DNA from: Typhlomys cinereus
Lineage: Eukaryota > Chordata > Mammalia > Rodentia > Platacanthomyidae
Reading direction: 5' to 3'
NCBI GenBank assembly: GCA_023101885.1
Contig: JALPQD010000004.1
Coordinates: 8,399,421-8,463,420, forward strand
Length of the DNA: 64,000 nt
The notes beneath the pieces are model-generated. The model saw only the letters and a program-made list of their open reading frames with translations, had not been told where the DNA came from and made no database searches. Of the stretch, positions 47,951 through 59,650 are shown piece by piece (position 1 is the stretch's first letter; every line of letters starts with the position of its first letter). Both the position numbers and the translations under genes were made by a program.

Positions 47951-49012
47951 TTATATTTGCCTTATGTTTTCCTGGATATGCCTGTTTTTTTCTTCACGCT
48001 TGAGTATCATTTCTAGCATTTTTTGAAGGCCTGGTTTGGTGGACATGTATCCCTTCAAGTTGTTTTTGTGCTGGAAAATTTTTCTTTCTCCCTCGATCAT
48101 GACAGATAGTTTTTCAGGGTAAATCAGCCTGGGTTGACATTTTTGCTCATTCAGTACTTGAAGTATGTCTCTCCAAGCTCTTCTTGCTTTTACTGTTTCG
48201 ACTGAGAAGTCATTTGTTATTTTAATAGGTTTACCTTTAAAAGTGACTTGTTTTTTCTCCCTTGAAGCTCTCAGCACCAGTTCTTTATCTTGAATGTGGA
48301 GTGTTTTAACTATTATTTGCTTCGGCGTGCTTCTATTTTGGTCGTATCTGTTTGGGGTGCGGAATGCCTCTTGTATATGGATGGGCCTCTCTTTTTTTAA
48401 ATGAGGAAAGTTTTCCTTGATGATCGTTTGAAAAATTTCCTCAGGGGTGGTATTTTGAGATTCTTGCTCCGGTATTCCATGAATATGCATGTTAGGCTTC
48501 TTCAGGGTGTCCCATATCTCTTGGATATTTCTCTTAAGTATCTTTTTGGCTTTAACAACCTCTTCCATTGAGCTGGTTAGTACTCCCACTTTATCTTCAA
48601 GGTCTGAAATTCTGTTTTCTGCTTTTTTAGTTCTGTTGGTAAGACTCTCTGGCGTTCTGGTTTGAAGATAACTTGTCTTTTAGCTCAGTTTTAAACTCTG
48701 CTTGAGTTTGTTTTAACTGTTCTATGCCACTTTTTGTTTCTTGCACTGTTTTTCTCAACTCCTCCAGATGTCTGTTGTGTTCCTCTTCAAAGCGATTGAT
48801 TCGATTATGTAATTCCTCCCGGATTTCCTCTTTCATAGTATTGAACATGGTAATGATCATATTTTGAAAGACTTTATCCTGGGTGAGGCTTTTTTGGCCT
48901 TTTTCCACGGTTTGTTCTTGTTGGAGTCTAACATTATGGGATTAATTTCTTCAGTGGGAAATTAGTTTACTTTAGTGTTGCTTCTCATGGATTTGCACTT
49001 TGACTTTGGCAT
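47951..49012 (-). pseudogene. L1 copy 2 ORF1, broken
   Basis: Starts at ATG 49012-49010 ('MPKSKCKSMRSN'). Codon 17 is a TAA (complement of 48962-48964), where copy 1 has AAA (Lys). The coiled-coil part is open at 48908-48627 and the RNA-binding part at 48589-47951, with a frame change between them near 48645. Only pieces could be made. Confidence 0.9.
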
Positions 49013-49061
49013 TGTCATTTTAACTCTTAAGATCTCTCAATTTCACTGAACTGAATTATTT

Positions 49062-49390
49062 GGCCTGGGGTCCTGGTGGGTGGACGCGGGCGGAGACTTA
49101 CCTAGGACTGGTGGAGCGGGGTGGGGTAAAGGGAGAATGGGGGCGTTGGCGGCGTGGAGCTAATTAACCCAAGGGCAGCTGGGAGGGGACCCGGGCGCAG
49201 GGGGAGGTCCTCCTCGTCCCTCGGCCCCTCCCGCGGCTCCGGCTGGATGGTGGGAGTCGGAGCCAGGTCCCTGTGGGCTGACCTAGGGTCCTGGTGGGCG
49301 GGGCCCGAACGGAGACTTACCTAGGGCGTGGGGTGAGGCCCGGCTGGACCGCGCGTCCCGACTGGCGGAGCGGGGTGGGGTGTAAAGGAG
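49062..49390 (-). promoter_or_regulatory. L1 copy 2 5' region with two monomer-like units
   Basis: CpG-rich. Two units share 'gggtcctggtgggyggrc', 'cggagacttacctagg' and 'gcggagcggggtggggt'-type ends: one at 49062-49127 (shortened) and one at 49280-49381. Their starts are about 218 bp apart, with a different GC-rich linker (49138-49279) between them. Copy 1 retains one such unit. By analogy with murine L1 monomers this is the likely internal promoter. Confidence 0.62.
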
Positions 49391-49679
49391 CAGACTTGTA
49401 TCTTAAGAATTTAAAATAGGGCCATGAGAGGCCAAGAATACCCACTGCAGCAGCTTGAGAGAGGTTTTCTGGCCAGAGGCCCCTGGAAATGAGGAATCAG
49501 CATATATAGGATCAGTGAGTGCTGGCAGGCGTGCAGAGGGAGAGAGCAGAACTTGGGGGGACAAGTATGCAAGGTGGTGAGCAGCAGGTTTGGAACAAGA
49601 GGCATGTGATTTTGAATGCATTGCCTTTGTTAGGCTTGTTCGCCATTTAAATTGACTGTGGATACTTAAAAGTGCTGAC

Positions 49680-49908
49680 GGGGGAGGGGGGGCAAGAGAG
49701 GTGGCTCAGGGGTTAAGCCTCTGCCTTGCAGGTGGAAGGTCCTAAGTTCGGATCCTAGACCCCACGTATAGACGCCGGGTGGAAGCGGGGGCAGCCTGCA
49801 TTTCTGGTCCTGGTAGGGCGGAGCCTGTGAATCCCCGGGCAGAGTAAACAAGGAGGAGGTGGACGCGTCCACGCACGCACGCACAATTGAATAAAATAAA
49901 ATAAAATA
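49680..49908 (+). mobile_element. Young tRNA-headed SINE (DIP-like), internally shortened
   Basis: A perfect 12-bp TSD, aaaagtgctgac, lies at 49668-49679 and 49909-49920. The stretch 'gtccgtggtggttcccgaat' to 'gttctac' found in other copies is missing, leaving 'ggacgcgtcc' joined to a CGCA run. The tail is (AAAAT)n rather than plain A. Confidence 0.9.
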
Positions 49909-50245
49909 AAAAGTGCTGACCGGAAGCTGTGAAGTGAGAGCAGAATTGGAAACAGTTTTCATTAGAAGTCAACAAAAGAGAAATTTAAATGCTCTTTTTA
50001 TTTTCAGCAACATTACTTGTAACCGGAGCGAAAACACAGCCAAGAACAAAAGAAAGTATTACAGGAGATGGTGAATATCAGTCATACTACAGAAATATAT
50101 TTTTCATATGAGAATTGCCAAACTTCAAATTTCTAATTTCACACAGTATTTTCAATAGCAAGAACCGTTGAGAAGTACAGTATTTTACTAGGATCCCATT
50201 TCTCAGTTCTTTGTAGGCTGCTTTCTTTCCTGGTGTAATACTTTC

Positions 50246-50870
50246 AAGTGCTTTTTTCTTTTTTCTTTTTTAAAAGTTAATTTATTTTAACATATGTTTC
50301 ATTTTTGTTTAGTGCTACATACATGAATATAGTGAATTTATCATATTTTCACCCCTTGCTCCTCAATCACATCCCCTCCTTTTCCCCTTGCAACTCTTCA
50401 TCTCCCCTGCCAGACTCCTTCCTATTTTCAAATCTTTTCACTGATGTGGCCTGCTGTGTTTCATCTGGTTTGCCTTTGCTGGCATGTGCCTGACATGATT
50501 CATGCTTCAGGAAGTATTGTAAATGAGAATATACCTTTAAGGAAAGCATCTTCCTTTTTTCCTTATCAGCATTAGTACTTACCAGTCTCTCAAGGAAGTC
50601 TGGAGCTTCTGGATATCTTTCCTCATCCATGGTGAAATGTCCATACAGCAATTCCCATGAAGTTCATATGAAAATATATATATCTACTGTGAAATCATGG
50701 ATATTACAGCTCTGACATGTCCAGGAAATAATGCCTAGCCTACTACTGTCCCACTTTAATCTCTTACAATCTTACTGCTTCCTCTACCAAGATGTTCCCT
50801 GAGTCTTGGAGTAAGGGTGCTTTGGTTTCTTGGTTGATTTTTGTGTAATCGATGGCAGAGACAGTGTTTA
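50246..50870 (-). mobile_element. Old L1 3' UTR, minus strand
   Basis: Poly-T-rich start, then 'atgaatatagtgaatttatc' and a C-rich tract, homologous in complement to 7208-7510 and to 39461-39666. The right part (50700-50870) is eroded L1-like sequence ('cttacaatcttactgcttcc'). Confidence 0.6.
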
Positions 50871-51026
50871 GTAATAATACAGACACAAGGTAAGGATGGT
50901 TGAAAAGTAAGAATAACATGCTTGTGGATTATTAACTAGATTCATGAATAAAAAAGAATTTTTAGTTTATAAGTGATTAATCTTTCTAAGATGGAATGAA
51001 AAATAAAATACAAACCTTTATTTCTT

Positions 51027-53262
51027 TTTTAATTTTTATTTATTTATTCCACTCATACAAAGTTGGTAAGTATCCCATTCCCCTCCCTCCCTCCATCCCT
51101 CCCTGGGTCCTCTTGCTCCCTTCACCCTTTTTTCCTTCTTTTCCCTCCTCCCTCCCTTTTTCCCAGTGGCCTGCCCCCTCTTGCCTCCCCGTTCCTGGAG
51201 CATCCTTTAGTGTGCATGTCAAACTTCCCTCTGGGTCCTACTCCTGATGAGGTGTAAGGACTCAGTAGCATTGTCTGAAGCTCTTTTTTGTGTTCCCCTT
51301 TAGTATAAGAACACTATTGTGTCTCTAAGGATCTTAGTGCCTGTGATCCATGCTAGACTTTGAGGGTCAGTGATATGTTGGTCATTGCTTAGGTCATGCA
51401 AAGTCCTATTATGATTACTTCGGCCCTAACTTGTGTGGAGTATCTTGCATATCATTGTTCCTCCCCATCTTTAGGGTCTTACAATCTTACTTCCCCCTCT
51501 TCTGCAAATTTCCCTGAGCTTTAGGATGGGGAGAGATTAGGCTGGCCTGGTTCCAGGTGGCTGATGTAAAGTCTCTGATATTCTGAATTATGGTTTGTTG
51601 ATTTTTTTCCAGTATTGCTGCTCCTGCACCGTCCTTAGCTCCATCCTGATGGGCATTGGATGTCACCCCCTGGTCAGGGATAAAAGGCTGTTAAAATAGA
51701 GTCTTATTATAAGACTCTAGATTCAAAGGTACATGGAATAAGAGTATGAGACCATGGTGAGAGGGGAAAGTGAATCTCTCATTTGTAGGATTGTTACCTT
51801 TTATCTGCCAGACTCTATGCTCTCTCTTTCTGTGAGATCATACCCCATCAGTTGCAAGTGACCATGAAGGAAAGTCCGTGAGCTTAACCAAATGTCTCAT
51901 TACTTACTTTCAGTCCTTGATGGTGGCCTCTTTTCTCTGCTGTAGTATGATCTCCTCTCTCCTTGTTGCTGGTGGACCCCTCCTTCCCCTTCCCTACTGT
52001 TTATAATCTTTGCAATTACTGTAGGTATTACAGAGATTTATCTTTGAGTGTGTCTCTAAGTGGGTTTGGTCCTAGAATCCACCTATTAGGGAGTACATAC
52101 AGTGCTTAATTTTCTGTGTCTGGGATACTTCATTCAATATAATTGTTTCTAATTCCACCATTTCCTGGCAAATTGCATTAATTCATCATTTTTGATGGCT
52201 GAGTAGTATTCCATTGTATAAATGTACCACATTTTCCTTATCCACTTGTCAACTGTTGGACATTTGGGCTGGTTCTATGACTTTGCTATTGTAAACAGTG
52301 CTGCTATGAACATGGTCGTGCTTGTGAATTTTGCTGTCTGAGGGATTATTCCCAAAAGTGGAATAGCAGGGTCATATGGCATTTCAATCTTTAACTTTTT
52401 TAAGAATTGCCAGACGGCTCGCCAGAGAGGTTGTATAAGCCTGCATTCCTAACAGCAATGTAGGAGAGTTCCCTTCTCTCTACATCCTCTCCAGCACTTG
52501 GTGGTGTTTGTATTGTGGATTTTTGCCATCCTGACTGGGGTGAGATGATATCTCAGGGAGGTTTTCATTTGGATTTCCCTGATGGCTAAGGATGTGGAGC
52601 ATTTTTAAAGATATTTATTAGACATTTCAATTTTGTCCTTGGTAAAGTTTCTTTTCAGTTCCAAGGCCCATTTTTTAATTAGGCCATTTGTTTCCTTGGT
52701 GTTTAGTTTTCTAAGTTCTTTGTGCACTCTGGATAATAGAACTCTATCAGATGTATGGTTAGTGAAGATTTCCTCCCATTCTGTGGTTTGCTTTTGTGCT
52801 GGAGTTACAATCTCTTTATCTGAACAGAAGCTCTTTAATTTCATAAGATCCCATATGTTGAGTGTTGGTTGTAGTGACTGTGCTATTAGATTTCTGTTTA
52901 GGAACTGTTGGCCTAGTCCAATCAACTTGAGGGAGTTCCCTACCCTTTCAACTAAGGTTTTTATAGTTTCTGGCCTGATATCAAGGTCCTTGATCCATTT
53001 GGAATTAAGTCTTGTATGTGGTGACAAATATGGATCGAGTTTTAATCTTCTGCATGTGGACATCCAGTTTTGCCAGCATCATTTGTTGAAGATGCTGTTC
53101 TTTTTCCATTGGATTTTTTTGGCCCTTTTGTTAAAGATCAAGTGGCTGTAGTTGTGTGGGCTTATATCTGGGTCTTCAACCCTTATCCATTGATCCGTGT
53201 GTCTATTTTGGAGCCAGTACCAGGCAGTTTTTATAACTATGGCTTTGTAGTATAGACTAAGG
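51027..53262 (-). mobile_element. 5'-truncated L1, 2.24 kb, minus strand
   Basis: A perfect 17-bp TSD, acaaacctttatttctt, lies at 51010-51026 and 53263-53279. It contains the 3' UTR (51027 to about 52070) and the ORF2 C-terminal third; the longest open piece is 53063-52605, homologous to ORF2 of copy 1. It is more diverged from copies 1 and 2 than they are from each other, so it is an older insertion or a different subfamily. Confidence 0.93.
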
Positions 53263-53279
53263 ACAAACCTTTATTTCTT

Positions 53280-54816
53280 ATCTACTCTTCATTTCAAATT
53301 TATCTCTGAGGCTTAAAGCAGTCCCTATTGCCAGATTATAATGCTCTTATTTATAGAGTGAAAAAAGAGTAATAGCAACAGTGACAACAACAACAACAAC
53401 AATGATAACAAAAAACCCCACAGATTCATATGCAAAAGATACACATGTCTCTTTGCAGTCTAAAGAAAAATCAGGGCTTCAACACTTTTTTATTGATAGC
53501 TTTCAGTGAAGAGTTTAGTGGATATATTGTCCTGACAAGGGCCTTTAAAATCAAAAAAGAAAGTAACTATGACAGTTCTTTCCTTTTGTCCCTCAGAGGT
53601 TGAAGAGAGAGGGGTGATAGCCTTGTGCTGGTCAGCCTGGGTTACTACAGGAAGATTGGGGGAGAGAGGACTTTAAAACCTAAAATGTATTTCCTTACAT
53701 TAATGGAGGTTTGAAGTTTAAGATCAACATGCCCTCAAGTTTGGTTTTCTCTGAGATTTCTCTCCTTGGATTACAGACTTCTTGCTGTGTGATTATGGTC
53801 TTTCTTCTTTTGTAAACATGTGTATATCTGGTGTCTTAATTTCCTCTTCTTCTAAGGACACCATTCAGATTTAATGGGATTGCACTCTAAGGATTTCATT
53901 TAACTTAATTAGTTCTTCAAAAACTTTATCTCCAAATGCGATTACATTCTGAGACACTGAGAGCATCCACATATGAACTCCTGAGAAAGAAAGGCACAAT
54001 TTAGTGTTGGACACCCTGTTGCCTCCAATTAGCAGAGTGGACAAGGGGAAAAGAGCCAATGTAACATTTCGTTAGGGGGTGGGGATTTAGACTTTTTCCT
54101 CCAATGACTTAATAATCGCAAATTCCTTCTTCATGGAAGAGTTAGAATTTAGATTTATCAAAACTTAACATGTTCGCCACAGCTTAAAGTCATATTTCAA
54201 CAACCCTTGGAAACCATAATTGAGCATCTGCAAATGCATCATTTTCAAGAAACTCACTTCTCTTGCCAAAGAGGCAAAACCTCTAGGGCTGGAAAATTTA
54301 CAGTTATTTCTGAGGGATGACACTTCTTTATCCAGGCTACAATTCATTCCTTTTTTTTATAAATAAGTGCTTTTTATAAATAACTGACATTTGGAGGATA
54401 AGCCCACCCCAAAATAAAACATTTCTCTCAATGTCAGTTATTGTAGCGTATAGTTTTGCCTTTGATATGCTGACAAAAATAAAAAAATGCTAAGTTCTTA
54501 AAGTTCATAAGATTCAACATTAATTGTAATTTATTGCCAAAAAAGTTTGAAGACATTATAATTACTACAAGAATCAACTGTGCTTTGAAATATTCCAGAT
54601 TTATATGTGTCTTATCTCCAGTCACTCAGTTAAAAAACTGTGTAACATATGAGATGTTTTCACATTCTGAGATTTCTCATATAACTTTCTTCCCTTCAAA
54701 ATTCACCATATTTCATTTTCCCTAGCTACTTTTCAATCAGAAGATAATCACACCATGCCATAAAGGAGCAGCCAGCTAAGCTGTTGACTGTCGAGTATGT
54801 TATGCTTCCCTTTAAG
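53280..54816. other. Unassigned DNA
   Basis: A short (CAA)n run lies at about 53382-53402. No gene or clear repeat otherwise. Confidence 0.45.
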
Positions 54817-54829
54817 AATCTTGGCAATG

Positions 54830-55121
54830 GGGACTGGAGAGGTGGCTCAGGGGTTAAGCCTCTGCCTTGCAGGCGGAAGGTCCTGAGTTCAGATCCTAGA
54901 CCCCACGCATAGATGCCATGTATAGATGCTGGACGGAATAGAGGGCGGCCTGTGTTTCTGGTCCTGGTAGGGCGGAGCCTGTGAATCCCGGGGCAGAGTA
55001 AACAAGGAGGAGGTGGAGGCGGTCCATGGTGTTTCCCGAATTTGCCTGTGGTTCTACACACACACATACACATACATACATACATACATACATACATACA
55101 TGCACACAATTGAATAAAAAA
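54830..55121 (+). mobile_element. Young tRNA-headed SINE (DIP-like), plus strand
   Basis: A perfect 13-bp TSD, aatcttggcaatg, lies at 54817-54829 and 55122-55134. The tail carries (ACAT)n at about 55063-55100. A local duplication of 'catagatgc' type sequence lies at about 54907-54930. Confidence 0.92.
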
Positions 55122-55134
55122 AATCTTGGCAATG

Positions 55135-55975
55135 AAAAAAATAGGGAAAGTAATTTTTAACGATGCAGTCTCAATCACTGGTAGAAACTGCCTTTGTCAC
55201 TATGCTTCAGTTATAGGTACTTGCTATATTTCAAGTTGCCCAATTTTCTGAAGATTTGCCTTCACTACAAAAAGGATACTCAATTAACCAAAATTATCAT
55301 TATCAAATAACTACAAACTAATTCTACCTGTCTCAACCTACTTCAGGACAAAGACATAGTATGTCAATGACAGTGATTCAGGGCTTCAAAAATTTTTAGA
55401 AGGCACACTCTCCACAGGAAATTTCCCAAGCTGCTGTACAGACAATGAAATATTAAGCAATAAATCACGATCCCTTTGTCCCATAAAAAATAAACTTTAA
55501 GAAGAGCAAATTCTCATTACAGACATGAAGAGTAACTCTACACGACAATGCTCAGCTGGAGTTGATGGCAAGAGACCCAAGGGAAATCAGGAACATATTG
55601 CTGATTAATAGAGGCTCAGCAGAAAACAGAAACAGTGTCAAGCATAACACTAGTGATCAGGAGAGACTGTTCCACAATGAAACATTTGGGATAAATAGCA
55701 GGAAGTGTTTACTTACAGAGTTTTGAGTTGCTGTAATCAACCAAAGAAATTCAAAATCTGGGCCCCGTCTTTTTAAGGATATAAGATCTGAATTCATGCA
55801 GTACACAGTACATTACATCCTTAAGCAGATAAATGAGCATGAAATTACTAAAGTCCATTGCTACTAGAATGAACCACATGAAAAAAAGATGCTTTTCAGA
55901 GTTTTCCCGTGAAATTCAAAGGATATGTAAGATTATAAAAGAAAATACAAGTCCGAGTGCCCCAGATAGAAGAAA
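55135..55975. other. Unassigned DNA
   Basis: No gene, RNA or clear repeat recognised. Confidence 0.45.
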
Positions 55976-56170
55976 ACTGGAGTTGGGGAGGTAGTTTACC
56001 AATAAAGTTATTATCTAAGAAGCACAAAGACATGAGTTTGAGTCCCAGAGTACAAAAACTAAAATAAAACAGTCAAGGTGCCATGTGCTTATACTCCCAG
56101 CATTGTGGAGACAGAGAAAGGAGCTCCTGGGACTCTGTCAACCTCATCTACTTGTGAGAAACAGAACAGT
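55976..56170 (+). mobile_element. B4-type SINE
   Basis: The tRNA-like head 'ctggagttggggaggtagtt' with 'gagtttgagtcccagag' is followed by a B1-like part 'aggtgccatgtgcttatact' and 'cccagcattgtggagacaga'. Confidence 0.65.
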
Positions 56171-56200
56171 CATAAGTTCTGGCTTTAAAAAAAGTGGTTA

Positions 56201-56423
56201 GGGCTAGAGAGATGGCTCAGGGATTAAGACTCTGTCTCACAAGTAGAAGGTCCTGAGTTTGAATCCCAGGTCCCACATAAAAATGCCAGGTGGAAAAAGC
56301 ATCAGCCTGTCCTAGTTGGCAGAGCCTAGGAAATACCATAGCAAAGCAAGGATGTAGAAGCAATCCAGGATGATTCCCTAAGTCACCCTTGGTCCTCTAC
56401 AGGGACACACAGTGTGTCCTCTG

Positions 56424-56454
<31 letters not shown>

Positions 56455-56468
56455 TAGATTTTTTTTTT
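56201..56468 (+). mobile_element. Older tRNA-headed SINE, plus strand
   Basis: Starts 'gggctagagagatggctcag', with (AC)n at 56424-56450. An 11-bp TSD, aaaagtggtta, lies at 56190-56200 and 56469-56479. Same subfamily as 13820 and 20795. Confidence 0.86.
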
Positions 56469-57070
56469 AAAAGTGGTTAATTGTGCTTAAGGAACAACAC
56501 TTAAGATTGTCCTCTGGTCATATAGTATATGCACACATGTGCACCTGCACCTGTACAAACATGAATGCAAACAGAAGAAAATGAAAGAAAACTGAAGATA
56601 CATGAAAATGAAATCCAGTGTGTGATATCTGAGAGGATAATGGGTTAAAAAAGATAGTCTAGAGAGCTATTTTCAGAGACATTGAAGAAATTAAATTTTG
56701 CATTAGAAATTGGATAATATTCTTGAATTAATGAACTTCTTGGATGTGACAATGGCATTGGATCTATACGAAAGAATGTTATCATTCTTCAGAGAATTGG
56801 AGACAAGTGCTTAGAACTAGAAGGTCTTGAGATCCAGCTACACTAAGAGAGGGAAAGTACATATGGTAAACTGTAACAAGTAAGGGATCTAAGAGAAAGG
56901 TTAATGGATGCTCATTTTATCACTGCTTCAACTTGTTCGTAGGCTTAGAACTTGAAGCTACACATTCGATTACTCATTTTAGACATATTAACCAACATCA
57001 ACATGAAAGGTGGTGAGATTAAAGTATTCATTTTAGACTTCTAGGTAAACCTATTAAAAATGTAAGTATG

Positions 57071-57341
57071 GGGCTGGAGAGGTGGCTCAGGGGTTAAGCC
57101 TCTGCCTTTCAGGTGGAAGGTCCTGAGTTCGGATCCTAGATCCCATGTTCACCCGGCGGTCTGCGCTTCTGGTCCTGGTAGGGTGGAGCCTGTGAATCCC
57201 GGGGCAGAGTAAACAAGGAGGAGGTGGAAGTGTCCATGGTGGTTCCCGAAATCGTCCGTGGTTCTACACACACACGCATATACATACTCACACATAAATA
57301 CACGCACACACCACACGCACAATTGAATAAATAATAAAAAA
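57071..57341 (+). mobile_element. Young tRNA-headed SINE (DIP-like), plus strand
   Basis: A perfect 18-bp TSD, attaaaaatgtaagtatg, lies at 57053-57070 and 57342-57359, the longest SINE TSD in the window. The GC-rich body is shortened near 57150 compared with the copy at 20373. Confidence 0.93.
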
Positions 57342-57359
57342 ATTAAAAATGTAAGTATG

Positions 57360-58185
57360 AGCACAAAAATCTAGGAAATCATATATATAACTTCCAAAAA
57401 AGAAAACAGAGAAATAATAGAATTCAGACAGGGAAGACACACATGTTGGCCTTCAGAAACAGGAATGTCTGTGCCCACCTCAATCAGCATCTGTGCCAGC
57501 TATGCTACAGTTGGTGGTCTCATGAGACCATGCATTTCATGGAAAACTATGAAAGATTTAAACTCCACAAAAGTGTTGACTGGGTATCCTTTTCAGAACA
57601 CCCTTCTGAATTATCCTATTGTCTTTGTGCTTTTTTTTATATCTATAAATTGTAGAAAACTAATGTGATGAAAAAGAATGCAGTCCACAGATATGCAAAA
57701 ATGTCAGGTAGAAAACAGTTGATTCACTTTATGTCCATTTTGACATTCATTTCAACATTCCTTATTGCATATATATGTGTGGCACTATGAATTCTCCTTT
57801 GAACAATTTGTAACAACCTCTCCTCTTCCTGTTCAAGTTGGCCTAGAGTTCATGATCTTCCTGTAGCTAAACATGGATAGGAGATGATTTTCTCCTCCCC
57901 TTAAATGCATTGTTACTCAGTGGTGGTCTGTTATAACTGAGATATTGTTTAGAAATTCAGAATAATGGTCAAGCCTAAGCCAAAAATGTGTATTTCAAAG
58001 GGTCAAGGATATAAACAAATCAAAAGATATCCTGTCCTTGTGTACCAAAAATGTTGATATTTTTCAGACAGCAAGATAATCCAATTACCTATGGATTCCA
58101 CAGAGTCGCTAGCAAAACTTCAGTTGACTTTTCGAAGAAACTGATAAACATTTTTTGATAAAATTCATGCAGAGATTAAGGGAAC
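57360..58185. other. Unassigned DNA, possibly eroded L1 at its right end
   Basis: No gene recognised. Two overlapping frames near 57443-57668 have no motif. From about 58000 the sequence resembles decayed L1 ORF2. Confidence 0.4.
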
Positions 58186-58850
58186 AAATTGATTCTGAGA
58201 AACAAAAATGGAGATGGAAGATTCATACTTCTATTTTTTAAAACTTATTCTAAAGCTACAGTAAGTTTTAAAACTTACTGTAAAGCTACAGTAATCAAAG
58301 TGATCAAAACAGCCTTCTGCTGGCTTAAACTTAGATTGACAAAACAGGACTGACAATCCTGAAATAAACCCTTACATCTGTGGTCGACAGGATTTTTTTT
58401 AAAGAGTGTACCAAGACCATTCAGTAGAGCTTAGCCTTCTCAACAAAAGGTGCTATGGACAACTGGTTATTCACGTGTCAAAGAATGAACTTGCCTCCTA
58501 ATTTATATAATATGCAATTATTGAGTCCAGAAAGATTTGACAATTGAATACATAGCATGCAACAATTCTACGCCTAGGTATATACCCAAGAGAAGCAGAA
58601 AGATACTTTGTACTAAAACTTATATTGTAAGCATTCACAGCAGCACTAGTTATAAGAATCGGAAAATGAAAAACATCTACACATCCATGAACTGATGAAA
58701 GTACTGATAAAATGTGATATATCTCTAAATGGAAAAATATTCGATGATACAAATGAGATAAAAATCATGCTAATTAAAGGAAGCCATATGCAAAAATCCA
58801 CACATGCTATGTTTGCATTAGTTTGACATTTCCTTAACTGCATCTATAGA
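58186..58850 (+). mobile_element. Old L1 ORF2 fragment, plus strand
   Basis: Eroded ORF2 phrases: 'aagctacagtaatcaaagtg', 'aattctacgcctaggtatat', 'tacccaagagaagcagaaag', 'cagcagcactagttataaga'. A unit around 'aaagctacagtaa' is duplicated at 58250-58293. All frames are broken. Confidence 0.68.
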
Positions 58851-58899
58851 AACAGATAGATTGATAGTAGTGGGTCTTCCACTAAGGCAAGATGGTGTG

Positions 58900-59650
58900 A
58901 CTGCTAATGGGGACTGTTAAAAGAATTTAATTTTGAGTGATAAAGATATTTTATTAATGATTTTCTTTCCAACTGGGGCCAGATGGAATCTCAATAAAAC
59001 AAGAACAGATGTTGATGAAGATGTAGACAAAATGAAGCCAGTATTTACTGCTGATGAGACTGTAAGCCAGACCAGCCACTGTGGGAGACATGGAAGGTCC
59101 CTCATAACTCTCAATACGTATCTAACATATGACCCAGATATATCACTACTTGAGAGGATGATGGATTGTCTGAGAGACTTCAGAGCAACACATCTCAGAA
59201 GGATGTGCTATCAAATGTTTATTGCAGCACTACTCACAATGCCTCAGTTATGGAATCAAACAATGTATCAAATTACAGAGGAATGGGAAAATATATATAC
59301 ACACACAGGAAGTTTTAAGCTACAAAAAGAAAGAATAATAATATGTGTAGGAAAATGGATACAACTGAAAATGGTCATTAAGTGAATTAAGCCAGTTTCA
59401 TAGAGACAAATATAATTTTTTTATTATTTGTGATCCCTAGATATACAGACAAAATTATGTATGTATATATGGCGTGAAAGTTGAAGTGAAGTTGTCAGGC
59501 CAGAGGAACATAGGGGCTAACATAGGAGAGCCACAAGAAGGGGGGATATGAGGATTATGTTCCATGAAAGGTACATTTGCACAAATTTTTTCAAAACTTA
59601 AATTTTAGAGAAAAAAAGAAATAAGTCCAGCAGTCCTGCGTAGAAATGTG
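58900..59650 (+). mobile_element. Old L1 ORF2 end and 3' UTR fragment, plus strand
   Basis: Contains 'tatgacccagatatatcact', 'tttattgcagcactactcac' and 'gaaaatggatacaactgaaa', all typical of the ORF2 C-terminus. The open stretch 58933-59385 (150 codons) is a mutated L1 remnant, not an independent gene. It repeats part of the ORF2 region already seen at 58530-58780, so these are two L1 insertions or a rearranged one. Confidence 0.65.

Larger units (their letters stand above)
43069..49390 (-). mobile_element. Full-length L1 (copy 2), 6.3 kb, minus strand
   Basis: Right to left: GC-rich 5' region with two monomer-like units (49381-49062), ORF1 (49012-47951), ORF2 (47900-44065), 3' UTR and A-tail (complement at 43069-43080). 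It is flanked by a 14-bp TSD with one mismatch (cagatttgtatctt, 43055-43068; cagacttgtatctt, 49391-49404). Very similar to copy 1 throughout. Several frameshifts, a nonsense codon and a small duplication make it inactive. Confidence 0.95.

Noticed and set aside
58933..59385. 150-codon frame that might be a separate gene
   Set aside because: Its right half matches the L1 ORF2 C-terminus and its context is eroded L1.
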